64,000 bases of DNA, from positions 5,269,001 to 5,333,000 of the forward strand of contig NZ_CP112866.1 of assembly GCF_026410085.1 (NCBI RefSeq), in the 5' to 3' direction. Under the pieces are notes generated by a model, which worked only from the letters and a program-made list of their open reading frames with translations, did not search any database and was not told the DNA's origin. This DNA is from Pseudomonas quebecensis. GTDB taxonomy: Bacteria > Pseudomonadota > Gammaproteobacteria > Pseudomonadales > Pseudomonadaceae. The position numbers and the translations under genes are program-made. Position 1 is the stretch's first letter. The number at the start of each line of letters is the position of its first letter. Positions 43,296 to 53,385 of this stretch are shown here, piece by piece.

Positions 43296-44813
43296 TCACG
43301 TAGTCAGTGTACGCAGCAGGTTCTTGTAGTCCTCGCGAATATCCGCGTCGGATTCCTTAAGTTCATTGATCTTGCGGCATGCGTGCAAAACCGTGGTGTG
43401 GTCGCGACCGCCAAATACATCCCCGATTTCCGGCAGACTGTGGTTGGTCAATTCCTTGGAAAGGGCCATTGCCACCTGGCGCGGACGCGCCACAGAGCGC
43501 GAGCGGCGCTTGGACAACAGATCGGATATCTTGATCTTGTAGTACTCGGCCACCGTGCGCTGGATGTTATCCACACTCACCAGTTTGTCCTGCAGGGCCA
43601 ACAGGTCCTTCAAGGATTCGCGAATCAACTCGATGGTAATGTCGCGCCCCATGAAGTGCGAGTGGGCGATCACCCGCTTGAGCGCGCCTTCGAGTTCACG
43701 CACGTTGGAGCGAATGCGTTGAGCGATAAAGAACGCAGCGTCGTGAGGAAGATCCACCTTAGCCTGGTCGGCCTTTTTCATCAGGATCGCCACGCGGGTT
43801 TCCAGCTCCGGCGGCTCCACCGCAACGGTGAGCCCCCAGCCGAAGCGCGACTTCAAGCGTTCTTCCAGACCTTCGATTTCCTTCGGGTAACGATCACTGG
43901 TCAGAATGACCTGCTGGCCACCTTCGAGCAGGGCGTTGAAGGTATGGAAAAACTCCTCCTGCGAACGTTCTTTGCGTGCGAAAAATTGGATGTCATCGAT
44001 CAGCAAGGCGTCAACGGAGCGATAGAAACGCTTGAACTCGTTGATCGCGTTGAGCTGCAAGGCCTTGACCATGTCGGCCACGAAGCGCTCCGAGTGCAGG
44101 TATACAACCTTGGCATTCGGGTTCTTCTTTAATAGATGATTGCCCACTGCATGCATCAAGTGGGTCTTACCCAAGCCAACGCCGCCATAAAGGAAGAGTG
44201 GGTTGTAGCCATGCTTGGGGTTATCGGCGACCTGCCAGGCAGCGGCTCGCGCCAACTGGTTGGATTTACCCTCGACGAAATTTTCGAAGGTGAACGTTCG
44301 GTTCAGGTAGCTGGTGTGCTTGAGTGCGCCTTCGACCTGCACTGTACGCTGTTCGGCGCGAACCGGAGCCTGCTGGGAACTGGCGCCCGCCATCGGGTCG
44401 AAGCTGTCACGCGAAGGCTCTTCTTGCTCTGGCGCATTTTTCTGCGCCGACGATCTGGAGGTTGCCGGCGCTGCTGCAGGAGCCGAGGTCACCGGGGCGG
44501 AGGCCGCCTGAGCCTGGGACGCGGCAGCGGCCAAAGGTGCATTGGGTGCCGCGCGAGGCGCAGAGCTGCGTTTGCTGCCTATTAATAAGGAGAGCGCGGG
44601 AGCGAGCCCGTTGCCGTGCTCGTCGAGCAATTCAAGAACGCGGCTCAAGTACTTCTCGTTGACCCAGTCCAGAACAAACCGGTTGGGCGCATAGACGCGC
44701 AACTCGTCGCCTTCGGCTTCGACCTGTAGCGGACGGATCCAGGTGTTGAATTGCTGGGCAGGCAGCTCATCGCGCAAAAGCTCTACGCACTGCTGCCAAA
44801 GTTCCACTGACAC
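43296..44813 (-). CDS. dnaA: Chromosomal replication initiator DnaA
   Basis: Opens oriC and recruits the helicase. The 505-aa protein has domain I (about 1-85), a Pro/Ala-rich linker (about 88-130, rich in A, S, P), the AAA+ domain with Walker [19 protein letters not shown] and Walker [21 protein letters not shown], sensor region LKSRFGWGL, and the C-terminal box-binding helix with [19 protein letters not shown] and [15 protein letters not shown]. oriC lies immediately upstream. Confidence 0.99.
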   Translation of the reverse strand: MSVELWQQCVELLRDELPAQQFNTWIRPLQVEAEGDELRVYAPNRFVLDWVNEKYLSRVLELLDEHGNGLAPALSLLIGSKRSSAPRAAPNAPLAAAASQAQAASAPVTSAPAAAPATSRSSAQKNAPEQEEPSRDSFDPMAGASSQQAPVRAEQRTVQVEGALKHTSYLNRTFTFENFVEGKSNQLARAAAWQVADNPKHGYNPLFLYGGVGLGKTHLMHAVGNHLLKKNPNAKVVYLHSERFVADMVKALQLNAINEFKRFYRSVDALLIDDIQFFARKERSQEEFFHTFNALLEGGQQVILTSDRYPKEIEGLEERLKSRFGWGLTVAVEPPELETRVAILMKKADQAKVDLPHDAAFFIAQRIRSNVRELEGALKRVIAHSHFMGRDITIELIRESLKDLLALQDKLVSVDNIQRTVAEYYKIKISDLLSKRRSRSVARPRQVAMALSKELTNHSLPEIGDVFGGRDHTTVLHACRKINELKESDADIREDYKNLLRTLTT

Positions 44814-45308
44814 GGATATCCCCTAAGTTGAAAGCCGGTGAGGCAAAAACAGCCGCCATTGTAGCGGCCAGCCGCCCACTTATCCACATGTAGGTTGCCC
44901 ACACACCGGCCAAAATCAATGCCTTAACCTTGAAAAAGCCGACCGGCGGTCTGTGCATAAGCTCTGTGGATAAGCGGCCCTGAGCTCGTTGCACAAGTGG
45001 GGTCGAAAGTCTGTGGGTAACCGCGCTGTGGATAACACCCGCTTTCACACACAGCTTATCCGACAGCGCAGCACAGGCAGAGCACCGTTTCTCCCCCGTG
45101 TTGTCATTCTCTGTACAGCACGTGAAATATGGGCTGCATCCAGTTATCCACAGATGATCGCCTACCTAGCTTTTATAAGCTTTACAGAAAAGCTTTAAAT
45201 AACTTCCTTCTTTATTTTTATATCTAGGTCGGCACTGATGGAGGCGCGGGCCAAGCAAAGCACGCTCGCGCTCCTGAAGATCTAATTGAAGGAAAAGCTG
45301 GTTGGAAA
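44814..45308. other. oriC: oriC (main origin) between dnaA and rpmH
   Basis: A 585-bp gap with no gene. DnaA boxes: TTATCCACA at 44880-44888 and 45144-45152; reverse-strand copies at 44965-44973 and 45027-45035; TGTGCATAA at 44952-44960; and a one-mismatch box at 45012-45020. An AT-rich stretch at about 45170-45230 is the likely unwinding element, on the rpmH side. Position and structure match the Pseudomonas origin between dnaA and rpmH. Confidence 0.93.
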
Positions 45309-45337
45309 TTGACCTAGAGGCTTGCTTTCTCTAGAAT
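45309..45337 (+). promoter_or_regulatory. rpmH sigma-70 promoter
   Basis: TTGACC (45309-45314), a 17-bp spacer, then TAGAAT (45332-45337). It lies 61 bp upstream of rpmH, just past the AT-rich origin element, and points away from dnaA. Confidence 0.85.
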
Positions 45338-45398
45338 CGCCGGTCTCTTAAAACGGGGGCCATTCCGGCCCGTTGTGGACGAACCAGGTAACAACGCC

Positions 45399-45533
45399 AT
45401 GAAACGTACTTTCCAACCCAGCACCATCAAACGCGCCCGTACCCACGGCTTCCGTGCCCGCATGGCCACCAAGAACGGTCGTGCCGTCCTGTCGCGTCGT
45501 CGCGCCAAAGGTCGTGCGCGTCTGGCAGTTTGA
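45399..45533 (+). CDS. rpmH: 50S ribosomal protein L34
   Basis: The 44-aa highly basic protein starts [18 protein letters not shown] and ends [12 protein letters not shown], the universal L34 sequence. It is too short for most ORF cut-offs but unmistakable. It is the first gene to the right of oriC and is followed by rnpA 13 bp after its stop, the classic rpmH-rnpA pair. Confidence 0.99.
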   Translation: MKRTFQPSTIKRARTHGFRARMATKNGRAVLSRRRAKGRARLAV

Positions 45534-45546
45534 TAATCCGGCACTG

Positions 45547-45954
45547 GTGGTGAGTCAGGACTTCAGTCGGGAAAAGCGTCTGCTAACCCCCCGGCACTTC
45601 AAGGCAGTCTTTGACTCCCCCACCGGCAAGGTTCCGGGGAAAAATCTCCTGCTCCTTGCGCGTAACAACGATCTGGATCACCCCCGTCTCGGGTTGGTGA
45701 TCGGCAAAAAGAGCGTAAAGCTCTCCGTTGAGCGCAATCGCCTCAAGCGTCTGATGCGCGAATCGTTTCGCCTCCACCAGGACACTCTGGTTGGTTGGGA
45801 TATTGTTATCGTCGCGCGCAAAGGCTTGGGGGATGTAGAAAACCCCGAATTGATTCAGCATTTCGGCAAGCTCTGGAAACGTCTGGCGCGTACCCACAAG
45901 CCAGCACCTCCAGGTAGCCCCGAAACTGTAGGGGTAGACAGCAACGATGCGTAA
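45547..45954 (+). CDS. rnpA: Ribonuclease P protein component
   Basis: Basic protein subunit of RNase P that matures tRNA 5' ends with the RNA subunit. The 135-aa product from GTG 45547 reads [20 protein letters not shown]; a second GTG at 45550 is possible. The RNP signature is [20 protein letters not shown], then [11 protein letters not shown]. Upstream in-frame residues overlap rpmH and are rejected. Its end overlaps yidD by 8 bp. Confidence 0.97.
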   Translation: MVSQDFSREKRLLTPRHFKAVFDSPTGKVPGKNLLLLARNNDLDHPRLGLVIGKKSVKLSVERNRLKRLMRESFRLHQDTLVGWDIVIVARKGLGDVENPELIQHFGKLWKRLARTHKPAPPGSPETVGVDSNDA

Positions 45955-46192
45955 ACTGGCACTCGTTCCGATCCAGTTTTATCGCTATGCCATTAGTCCT
46001 CTGATGGCAAACCACTGTCGTTTCTACCCCAGTTGTTCCTGCTACGCGTTAGAAGCCATAGAAAATCATGGTCTTCTGCGCGGTGGCTGGCTGACCTTTC
46101 GTCGTTTAGGTCGCTGTCATCCGTGGAATCCCGGTGGTTATGACCCGGTTCCACCTGTCCCTACCTCCCGTTCTTCTTCGATGGCCGAGTAA
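45947..46192 (+). CDS. yidD: Membrane protein insertion efficiency factor YidD
   Basis: An 81-aa small protein that assists YidC-dependent membrane insertion. The conserved cysteine-rich core is [20 protein letters not shown], then [20 protein letters not shown]. The N-terminal amphipathic helix [16 protein letters not shown] binds membranes. It overlaps rnpA and is followed by yidC after 2 bp, as in nearly all gammaproteobacteria. Confidence 0.96.
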   Translation: MRKLALVPIQFYRYAISPLMANHCRFYPSCSCYALEAIENHGLLRGGWLTFRRLGRCHPWNPGGYDPVPPVPTSRSSSMAE

Positions 46193-46194
46193 TC

Positions 46195-47898
46195 ATGGAT
46201 ATTAAACGCACGATCCTGATCGTCGCCCTGGCAATCGTGTCCTACGTCATGGTTCTTAAGTGGAACCAGGACTATGGCCAGGCTGCCCTGCCGACTCAGA
46301 ATGTTGCCGTCAACACTGCACCTGCGGGTCTTCCCGACGCTGCAAGTGGCACAAATGCTGCCGCCAGTGATGACATTCCACGCGCAGCAGGCGAAGCCAA
46401 AGCGCCCGCCGAAGTTCCAGTTGCAGCAAGCACCGACCTCATCCAGATCAAAACGGATGTGCTGGACCTGGCGGTCGATCCGCAAGGTGGTGACGTTGCC
46501 AAGTTGACGCTGCCGCTTTACCCACGCCGTCAAGACCATCCGGAAATTCCATTCCAGCTGTTCGATAACGGTGGCGAGCGTGTTTATCAGGCCCAAAGCG
46601 GTCTGATCGGCGCAAATGGACCTGATGCCAGCCAGTCCGGCCGCCCAGTGTTCTCCTCGGAGAAGAAAAGTTATCAACTGGCTGATGGTCAGGACCAATT
46701 GGTCGTAGACCTCAAGTTCAGCAAGGACGGCGTCAATTACATCAAGCGGTTCACGCTCAAGCGTGGCCTGTACGATATCGTCGTTACCTACCTGATCGAC
46801 AACCAAAGCGCCCAGCCTTGGAATGGTGCGATGTTTGCGCAACTCAAGCGCGACGCCAGCTCCGATCCTTCGTCAAGCACCGCGACGGGTACTGCGACTT
46901 ACCTGGGCGCCGCCCTGTGGACAAGTTCGGAACCCTACAAAAAAGTGTCCATGAAAGACATGGACAAGGTGAACGAAGACAAGACCAAGCCAGCCATCAC
47001 GTATAACGTGAACGGCGGCTGGGTTGCCTGGTTGCAGCACTATTTCGTTACCGCGTGGATTCCACAACCAGGCCAGAACAACGTGGTTCTGGCCCGCAAG
47101 GACACCAAGGGTAACTACATTATTGGCTACACCGGCCCGTCGTTGACCGTCGCGCCAGGTGCCAAGGCTGAAACCAGCGCTACGCTGTATGCCGGTCCGA
47201 AAAGCCAAGCGGTACTCAAAGAGTTGTCCCCAGGTCTGGAGCTGACTGTGGACTACGGCATTCTGTGGTTCATTGCCCAGCCGATTTTCTGGTTGCTGCA
47301 ACATATCCACAGCATCGTCGGTAACTGGGGCTGGTCGATCATCTTCCTGACCATGCTGATCAAAGGGATCTTCTTCCCTCTGTCGGCCGCCAGCTACAAG
47401 TCGATGGCGCGCATGCGTGCGGTGGCGCCGAAGCTGGCTGCGCTGAAAGAGCAACATGGCGATGACCGGCAGAAAATGTCCCAGGCCATGATGGAGCTGT
47501 ACAAGAAAGAGAAGATCAACCCGCTGGGTGGATGCTTGCCGATTCTGGTGCAGATGCCGGTGTTCCTGTCGCTGTACTGGGTACTCCTGGAAAGCGTGGA
47601 AATGCGTCAGGCACCGTTCATGCTGTGGATAACTGACCTGTCGATCAAAGACCCGTTCTTTATCCTGCCGATCATCATGGGCGCGACCATGTTTATCCAG
47701 CAGCGCCTGAACCCGACACCTCCGGATCCGATGCAGGCCAAGGTGATGAAAATGATGCCGATCATCTTCACCTTCTTCTTCCTGTGGTTCCCGGCTGGTC
47801 TGGTCCTGTACTGGGTGGTCAACAACGTGTTGTCGATTACTCAACAGTGGTACATCACACGTAAAATCGAAGCGGCTACCCAAAAAGCCGCGGCGTAA
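46195..47898 (+). CDS. yidC: Membrane protein insertase YidC
   Basis: Inserts inner-membrane proteins alone or with Sec. The 567-aa protein has TM1 (about 5-22, TILIVALAIVSYVMVLKW), a large periplasmic beta domain (about 30-350), then the five-helix insertase core (about 355-550) with FPLSAASYKSMARMRAVAPK and WVLLESVEMRQAPF. A low-complexity Ala/Pro linker follows TM1. A terminator follows the stop, and a TGTGGATAA box occurs in the gene and just after it. Confidence 0.98.
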   Translation: MDIKRTILIVALAIVSYVMVLKWNQDYGQAALPTQNVAVNTAPAGLPDAASGTNAAASDDIPRAAGEAKAPAEVPVAASTDLIQIKTDVLDLAVDPQGGDVAKLTLPLYPRRQDHPEIPFQLFDNGGERVYQAQSGLIGANGPDASQSGRPVFSSEKKSYQLADGQDQLVVDLKFSKDGVNYIKRFTLKRGLYDIVVTYLIDNQSAQPWNGAMFAQLKRDASSDPSSSTATGTATYLGAALWTSSEPYKKVSMKDMDKVNEDKTKPAITYNVNGGWVAWLQHYFVTAWIPQPGQNNVVLARKDTKGNYIIGYTGPSLTVAPGAKAETSATLYAGPKSQAVLKELSPGLELTVDYGILWFIAQPIFWLLQHIHSIVGNWGWSIIFLTMLIKGIFFPLSAASYKSMARMRAVAPKLAALKEQHGDDRQKMSQAMMELYKKEKINPLGGCLPILVQMPVFLSLYWVLLESVEMRQAPFMLWITDLSIKDPFFILPIIMGATMFIQQRLNPTPPDPMQAKVMKMMPIIFTFFFLWFPAGLVLYWVVNNVLSITQQWYITRKIEAATQKAAA

Positions 47899-47922
47899 TT
47901 ACTCTGTGGATAACCACTCAAG

Positions 47923-47950
47923 ACGCCCCCTAGTGGGGCGTTTTGCTTTC
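47923..47950 (+). terminator. Intrinsic terminator after yidC
   Basis: Stem ACGCCCC / GGGGCGT with loop CTAGT, followed by TTTGCTTTC. Confidence 0.85.
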
Positions 47951-47976
47951 CGTCACTTTTGTTCTGGAACCTGTTG

Positions 47977-49347
47977 ATGAGCGCTCCTCGTGAAACCATC
48001 GCTGCTGTCGCTACCGCTCAAGGTCGCGGCGGCGTCGGTATCGTTCGAATTTCCGGGCCGCTTGCCGGCGTGGCTGCCAGCGCCATCAGCGGGCGAGATC
48101 TTAAGCCGCGATATGCCCATTACGGTCCATTCCTGAACGCCGATAACGAAGTATTGGACGAAGGCCTGGCGCTGTATTTTCCAGGCCCGAATTCGTTTAC
48201 CGGTGAGGATGTGCTTGAACTGCAAGGCCACGGCGGCCCGGTGGTGCTCGATATGCTGTTACAGCGTTGCCTACAGTTGGGTTGCCGCCTTGCTCGACCG
48301 GGGGAATTCAGCGAGCGCGCGTTCTTGAATGACAAGCTCGACCTGGCCCAGGCCGAAGCCATTGCGGATTTGATCGAGGCCAGTTCCGCACAGGCGGCAC
48401 GCAATGCGTTGCGTTCATTACAGGGCGCTTTTTCCCAGCGTGTGCACAACCTCACAGAGCAACTTATCGGCTTGCGTATCTACGTCGAAGCGGCGATTGA
48501 TTTCCCGGAAGAGGAAATCGATTTTCTTGCCGATGGGCACGTTTTGGCGATGCTGGACAAAGTTCGAGACGAGTTATCCACAGTCCTGCGTGAAGCGGGA
48601 CAGGGCGCTTTGCTGCGTGATGGTATGACTGTGGTAATCGCAGGACGTCCCAATGCCGGCAAGTCCAGCCTATTGAACGCCCTCGCGGGGCGTGAAGCCG
48701 CCATCGTGACTGAAATCGCAGGGACCACGCGGGATATCCTGCGCGAACATATCCACATCGATGGCATGCCATTGCATGTGGTCGATACCGCTGGCTTGCG
48801 CGACACCGATGACCACGTTGAAAAAATTGGCGTTGAGCGAGCACTCAAGGCCATCGGTGAAGCGGACCGGGTGTTGTTGGTGGTGGATGCCACGGCGCCC
48901 GAGGCTGCCGATCCTTTCGCTTTATGGCCGGAGTTCCTCGAGCAAAGGCCAGATCCGGCCAATGTCACGTTGATCCGCAACAAGGCCGACCTCACAGGGG
49001 AGGCCGTAGCGTTGGAAACCAGTGAGGATGGCCATGTCACCATCAGTCTTAGCGCCAGGTCGGCGGGTGAGGGGCTGGAACTGCTGCGTGATCATCTCAA
49101 AGCTTGCATGGGCTACGAGCAGACCTCCGAAAGCAGCTTCAGCGCTCGCCGGCGGCACCTTGAGGCGTTGCGCCATGCCAGCGCGGCTCTTGAGCACGGG
49201 CGTGCGCAACTGACCCTGGCGGGGGCGGGAGAGCTGCTGGCCGAGGATCTGCGCCAGGCTCAGCAGCTGCTGGGAGAAATCACGGGCGCCTTCAGCTCGG
49301 ATGATTTGCTGGGGCGGATTTTTTCAAGCTTCTGTATCGGCAAGTGA
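47977..49347 (+). CDS. mnmE: tRNA modification GTPase MnmE
   Basis: With MnmG makes the 5-carboxymethylaminomethyl group on wobble U34. The 456-aa protein starts [20 protein letters not shown] (start 47977; six extra codons upstream are not conserved). The N-terminal folate-binding domain, helical domain and inserted G domain ([32 protein letters not shown]) are all seen, and it ends in the catalytic C-terminal CIGK. Its partner mnmG is not adjacent: a 4-kb iron cassette lies between. Confidence 0.98.
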   Translation: MSAPRETIAAVATAQGRGGVGIVRISGPLAGVAASAISGRDLKPRYAHYGPFLNADNEVLDEGLALYFPGPNSFTGEDVLELQGHGGPVVLDMLLQRCLQLGCRLARPGEFSERAFLNDKLDLAQAEAIADLIEASSAQAARNALRSLQGAFSQRVHNLTEQLIGLRIYVEAAIDFPEEEIDFLADGHVLAMLDKVRDELSTVLREAGQGALLRDGMTVVIAGRPNAGKSSLLNALAGREAAIVTEIAGTTRDILREHIHIDGMPLHVVDTAGLRDTDDHVEKIGVERALKAIGEADRVLLVVDATAPEAADPFALWPEFLEQRPDPANVTLIRNKADLTGEAVALETSEDGHVTISLSARSAGEGLELLRDHLKACMGYEQTSESSFSARRRHLEALRHASAALEHGRAQLTLAGAGELLAEDLRQAQQLLGEITGAFSSDDLLGRIFSSFCIGK

Positions 49348-49366
49348 AATGTTATCCACAATTGCT

Positions 49367-51805
49367 CTACCAGTTGTAGGAGAGGGTACCAAGCAAGGTG
49401 CGACTTTCCCCCCAGTAGCAACGGCCCGCATCGTTGCAACCCGACACGTATTCTTTATCGAAGAGGTTCTTGGCGTTTAAATCCACGGACCAGTTCTTGT
49501 CGATCTGGTAACCGATGGCGGCATCCACCAACGTGACACTCCCTGCGTCCAGCTTGCCGTACAGCGTCGGTGCGGTGTAGGAAAAAGTACTGTCGAAATA
49601 GCGCACGCCACCGCCCAGGGATAAGCCTTTGAGACCTCCTTCAAGGAAGCGATATTTGCTCCAAACGGAAGCCTGGTTGCGCGGCACACCGGTCATCTGA
49701 TGGCCTTCGACCAGTGATGCAGCCGAGTCTTTGGTAATACGCGCATCCGTGTAGGTATAAGCCGCCGTCAGATTCAGATTTGGCGTGAGGTTGCTGTTGA
49801 CCTCCACCTCCACACCCTTTGCACGGCTTTCGCCCACCTGCCGATAACTATTGGTGGTGGCGTCGAGGTAGGTGTCGTCCTGTTTACGCAGGTCATACAC
49901 CGACAGTGTCATTGCCGTGTCCCAGCCGATCGGTTCGTATTTAACGCCCACTTCGTATTGGCTGCTGGTGATCGGCTTCAATGGCGAGCCGGCATTCGAG
50001 ATCTGCTGGACCGGTACAAACGCGGTGGAGTAGCTGACATACGGCGTCAAACCGTTGTCGAACTGGTACATCACCCCGCCCTGATAGGTGAATTTTCGAT
50101 CTTCTGAGCGAGTATCGCTGGCGGTATTCACCTTGTCGCGAAATTCGCTGTCGACCCAGTCCTGACGACCGCCGAGTAAGAACAGCCAATGGTCGTATTT
50201 GCTCTGGACCTGTGCATAAACCCCTTTCATCTGTTGTTCAAGCAAGGTGTTTTGTACGGCGACGGGGGTCAGCGGATCGCGCAGGTACACAGGGTTGAAC
50301 ACATTGATGGTTCCCGCGAAACCCGCATCCCAGTCCTGATTGAACGAGGTGCGGTCATAGCTGGCGCCCAACAGCACGGTATTTTCCAAGTTGCCCATCT
50401 GGAATTTGCCTTCCAGCTGGTTATCCAGGGAGTACACCATCGACTTGTTGTAACGGTCGTAGGCCGTCATGTTCAACTGAGTGCCGAAGCCGCGATTATT
50501 CAGGGCGCTGGGCCAGGTTTCATGGCGGTCGATGCGCGATTGCATATAGCGTGAGTTCTGGCGGAACTGCCAGTCATCATTAAAGCTGTGGCTGAACTCG
50601 TAGCCGGTGCTCCAGCTTTCACGCTCAAAGGTATTCCAGTCCGGATTACCGAGCATTGTGTGCTTGGAGAGCTTGCCGTTGGGGTTTGTGAGCAAGGTGC
50701 CTGCAGCCGGCAGGCCGAGTTCCAGGTTGGTGTGGTCCTTCTGGTAATTGGCCAACAGGGTCAGGCTGTTGTAATCGTCGAAGTTAAGCGTCAAGGAAGG
50801 CGCGATATAGAGGCGGTCGTCCGGTACATGGTCGGTTTGCGTATCGGACTTGCGGCCCAGCATCACCAGTCTGCCGAGGACGTTATCGTTATCGCTGAGC
50901 GGACCCGAGATATCCACACCCAGTTGGCGACGATTATTGGAACCATACCCCAGTTGCACCTCGCCCTGGGGCGTGGCCGTTGGATGTTTGCTCACCAGGT
51001 TTACCAGGCCACCAGGAGCGTTCTCGCCATACAGCAGGGAGGAGGGGCCACGGAAAACCTCGACCCGCTCCAAGCCATAGGGTTCGCTGGTGGTGTCGTA
51101 CCGGTTGCCCTGCACACGCAGGCCATCTCGCAGCAGACCGTAGCCATAATCAGTGGCATTGAAACCGCGGATAAAGAACAGATCGCCTGCCAGACTGTCG
51201 CCGGCGGCAAAGGGGGGCGCGAAGATGCCGGGAACATATCCCAGCACTTGCGTCAGACTTTGCGCCTTTTGGTCCTTAATGCGTTGGCCGGTGACCACCG
51301 ACACCGAGCGCGGTGTTTCCGACAACGGGGTACTGGTCTTGGTGCCGATCCGACTGTTTTGCGCCTTATAGCCTACATCTGCAGCGATATCCTGGTTGAA
51401 ACCAGTTTGTTGATAAGTACTCACCGTCGTCGCCGCAAGGGTGAGTTGGCCCGCAGGAGCTGCCTGCAATACGTAGCTGCCGGGGGCTTGAACGGAAGCC
51501 GTCAACCCTGAGTTTTGCAGCAACAATGCGAATCCCTGATCGATCGAGTAATCGCCTTCAATACCAGGGGTGGTTAGCCGTGCGGTTTGCTCCGGGGAGA
51601 AAGATAGGATCACGTTCGCGCTGGCGGCAAACTGGCTCAAAGCCCTGTCCAGCGGACCGGCCGCAATGGAGAAATGCCGCACCGCACTGGCGGCCAAGGC
51701 GCCGGTGGCAAATACGGTGCCGGCTGTGGCGGCGGTAGCAATCAGCAGACCGTAGGTCAAGCCGTGGCAGGAAAGTCGCTGGCGTAGCTGGGTGGGAAGG
51801 CGCAT
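49367..51805 (-). CDS. TonB-dependent siderophore transducer receptor
   Basis: An 812-aa outer-membrane receptor with signal peptide (about 1-39), an N-terminal signalling STN domain (about 45-95, HFSIAAGPLDRALSQFAASA), plug (about 150-270, SETPRSVSVVTGQRIKDQ; PGGLVNLVSKHPT) and a 22-strand barrel ending LLGTLSYNW. The STN domain marks it as a receptor that signals to FecR/FecI encoded upstream. The end CNDAGRCYWGESRT resembles ferrichrome/ferrioxamine-type receptors, but the ligand is not certain. Convergent with mnmE. Confidence 0.93.
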   Translation of the reverse strand: MRLPTQLRQRLSCHGLTYGLLIATAATAGTVFATGALAASAVRHFSIAAGPLDRALSQFAASANVILSFSPEQTARLTTPGIEGDYSIDQGFALLLQNSGLTASVQAPGSYVLQAAPAGQLTLAATTVSTYQQTGFNQDIAADVGYKAQNSRIGTKTSTPLSETPRSVSVVTGQRIKDQKAQSLTQVLGYVPGIFAPPFAAGDSLAGDLFFIRGFNATDYGYGLLRDGLRVQGNRYDTTSEPYGLERVEVFRGPSSLLYGENAPGGLVNLVSKHPTATPQGEVQLGYGSNNRRQLGVDISGPLSDNDNVLGRLVMLGRKSDTQTDHVPDDRLYIAPSLTLNFDDYNSLTLLANYQKDHTNLELGLPAAGTLLTNPNGKLSKHTMLGNPDWNTFERESWSTGYEFSHSFNDDWQFRQNSRYMQSRIDRHETWPSALNNRGFGTQLNMTAYDRYNKSMVYSLDNQLEGKFQMGNLENTVLLGASYDRTSFNQDWDAGFAGTINVFNPVYLRDPLTPVAVQNTLLEQQMKGVYAQVQSKYDHWLFLLGGRQDWVDSEFRDKVNTASDTRSEDRKFTYQGGVMYQFDNGLTPYVSYSTAFVPVQQISNAGSPLKPITSSQYEVGVKYEPIGWDTAMTLSVYDLRKQDDTYLDATTNSYRQVGESRAKGVEVEVNSNLTPNLNLTAAYTYTDARITKDSAASLVEGHQMTGVPRNQASVWSKYRFLEGGLKGLSLGGGVRYFDSTFSYTAPTLYGKLDAGSVTLVDAAIGYQIDKNWSVDLNAKNLFDKEYVSGCNDAGRCYWGESRTLLGTLSYNW

Positions 51806-51892
51806 TGGTGGATAGACCCTGAAGGTATCGTCGTAATTACCTGTAGGGCCGTTCCAGCTAGGAAAAAGATAACCCCTCGTGTGATTTTTTAA

Positions 51893-52837
51893 TCAAACCA
51901 TCGGTGCTATCGAAACCCAGTAGCGTGTGAAGTATTTCACCTGGATAGGCAAGGTGGCCTGCAGGTTGGCCAACACTGCATCAGTGGCGTCCAGGCGGAA
52001 CGTACCGGAGACGCGCAGGTGCGCCGAGACCGTGTCGCACTGCAGGACACCGGACCTATAGCGCGCCAATTCGTGGATTACATCCCCAAGCGGTGCATCC
52101 AGCACGATTAATTGCCCGTCGACCCAGGCGGCCTGAACGGCAGCATAAGGACGGATCGGACTCACCTTGAGCCGATCAAAGTCGGCGCTTTGGCCCGCAT
52201 TGAGCAGCAGGCCGGAGTCGGGTTTGTCGGCCGGGGACACCTGTACTCGATCTTCCAATACGCCTACCCGAGTGGAATCGGCCAGCTGGCGCACAGTAAA
52301 CCGAGTGCCCAACGCCTGGACCCGCCCCTGGCGAGTCTCAACATAAAACGGTGCCTGTGCGCCCAACTTGCCGGTGTGGATAAGCACCTCACCCTCGCGT
52401 AGGCGAATCAAGCGTTGCCGTTCGTCGACTATCACGTCAATCGCCGAGCGGGTATTGAGTTCGATTCGGGTGCCATCGGCCAATTGGATATGTTGCCGTC
52501 CACCAACCGGTGTGCGGTAGTCGGCCCACACTGTTCCAACGCGGCTATGTTGTTGGATGTTCCAGCCGAGATAGCCACTACCGCCAAGAACCAGCAGCCA
52601 TTTGAGTACTTGCCGACGTTGCTGGGTGGTTGATAGCGCACGGCGAGTGACGTCCTGGGGCAGCGCACCCAGGCTGCGTTGCAGATGTTCCAGCTGATTC
52701 CATGCAACCAGATGGGAAGGATCGCGGTTCAGCCATTGCTGCCAGGCATGACGTTCGGCGGGGGTGGGAGCTTGGGACTGAAATTGCACATACCAAGTGG
52801 CGGCGGCTTCAAAGGTTTCGCGATCGGGAGCGGCCAT
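51893..52837 (-). CDS. FecR-type anti-sigma factor
   Basis: Inner-membrane regulator relaying the receptor signal to the ECF sigma factor. The 314-aa protein begins MAAPDRETFEAAATWYVQFQ, the cytoplasmic sigma-binding domain with DPSHLVAWNQLEHL; a single TM near 85-105 (VLKWLLVLGGSGYLGWNI) and a periplasmic FecR domain (about 120-220, ADGTRIELNTRSAIDV) follow. Start 52837 overlaps the sigma stop by one base; nine codons upstream are rejected. An 87-bp gap separates it from the receptor. Confidence 0.94.
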   Translation of the reverse strand: MAAPDRETFEAAATWYVQFQSQAPTPAERHAWQQWLNRDPSHLVAWNQLEHLQRSLGALPQDVTRRALSTTQQRRQVLKWLLVLGGSGYLGWNIQQHSRVGTVWADYRTPVGGRQHIQLADGTRIELNTRSAIDVIVDERQRLIRLREGEVLIHTGKLGAQAPFYVETRQGRVQALGTRFTVRQLADSTRVGVLEDRVQVSPADKPDSGLLLNAGQSADFDRLKVSPIRPYAAVQAAWVDGQLIVLDAPLGDVIHELARYRSGVLQCDTVSAHLRVSGTFRLDATDAVLANLQATLPIQVKYFTRYWVSIAPMV

Positions 52838-53343
52838 CAGCTGCTGGCCAGGATCAATGAACATTCGGTAAACGCCCGGATCATGTGTTTCTTCACCGTG
52901 GTCAGCGAAACCTGTAATTGATCGGCGATCTGTTGATAAGTCAGCCCCTCGAACTGAGACAGCATGAAGATCCTTCGCGCGCGCGCCCCGAGTCCATGCA
53001 GGGCTTTATCCACAGCCGTCAGGGTTTCGATGATGATCGCCCTGTCCTCTTCACTGACAACAGTGGGTTCAGGGCGCTCGGCCAAAGCCTCCTTATAGGC
53101 CTGTTCGATGGTATGGCGGCGATAACGATCAATCACCAGACCCCTGGCGATCGTGGCCAGGTAATCCCGCGGTTCGAGGATCTGGGAGGCATGTCGTCCA
53201 CCTAAAATACGCACGAACGTATCGTGGGCAACATCGGCTGCATCGCAGGCGTTATGCAATTTACCTTTGAGCCACCCCTGTAACCACGTGTGGTGTTCCT
53301 CGTAGATGTTCTGAACAGCTGCCGTATGAGTAGGAGGGGACAT
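52837..53343 (-). CDS. FecI-type ECF sigma factor
   Basis: A 168-aa iron-starvation sigma factor. Region 2 is in DAADVAHDTFVRILGG and PRDYLATIARGLVIDRYRR; region 4 is QFEGLTYQQIADQLQVSLTT, then VKKHMIRAF. It should direct transcription of the receptor gene when the siderophore is bound. A Fur box sits directly upstream. sigma, fecR and receptor form one regulatory module in the same direction. Confidence 0.95.
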   Translation of the reverse strand: MSPPTHTAAVQNIYEEHHTWLQGWLKGKLHNACDAADVAHDTFVRILGGRHASQILEPRDYLATIARGLVIDRYRRHTIEQAYKEALAERPEPTVVSEEDRAIIIETLTAVDKALHGLGARARRIFMLSQFEGLTYQQIADQLQVSLTTVKKHMIRAFTECSLILASS

Positions 53344-53361
53344 AGGGGCGCAGTGGGCAGG

Positions 53362-53384
53362 TTAATGATAATCGCTATTATTAA
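53362..53384. promoter_or_regulatory. Fur box upstream of the fecI-like gene
   Basis: TTAATGATAATCGCTATTATTAA-type dyad, a good match to the GATAATGATAATC Fur consensus. It is 18-40 bp upstream of the sigma-factor start, consistent with iron repression. Confidence 0.82.
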
Positions 53385-53385
53385 C

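Noticed and set aside
49348..49366. Possible terminator between mnmE and the receptor gene
   Set aside because: The 19-bp convergent gap has no stable stem or U-tract; it only contains a DnaA box at 49352.
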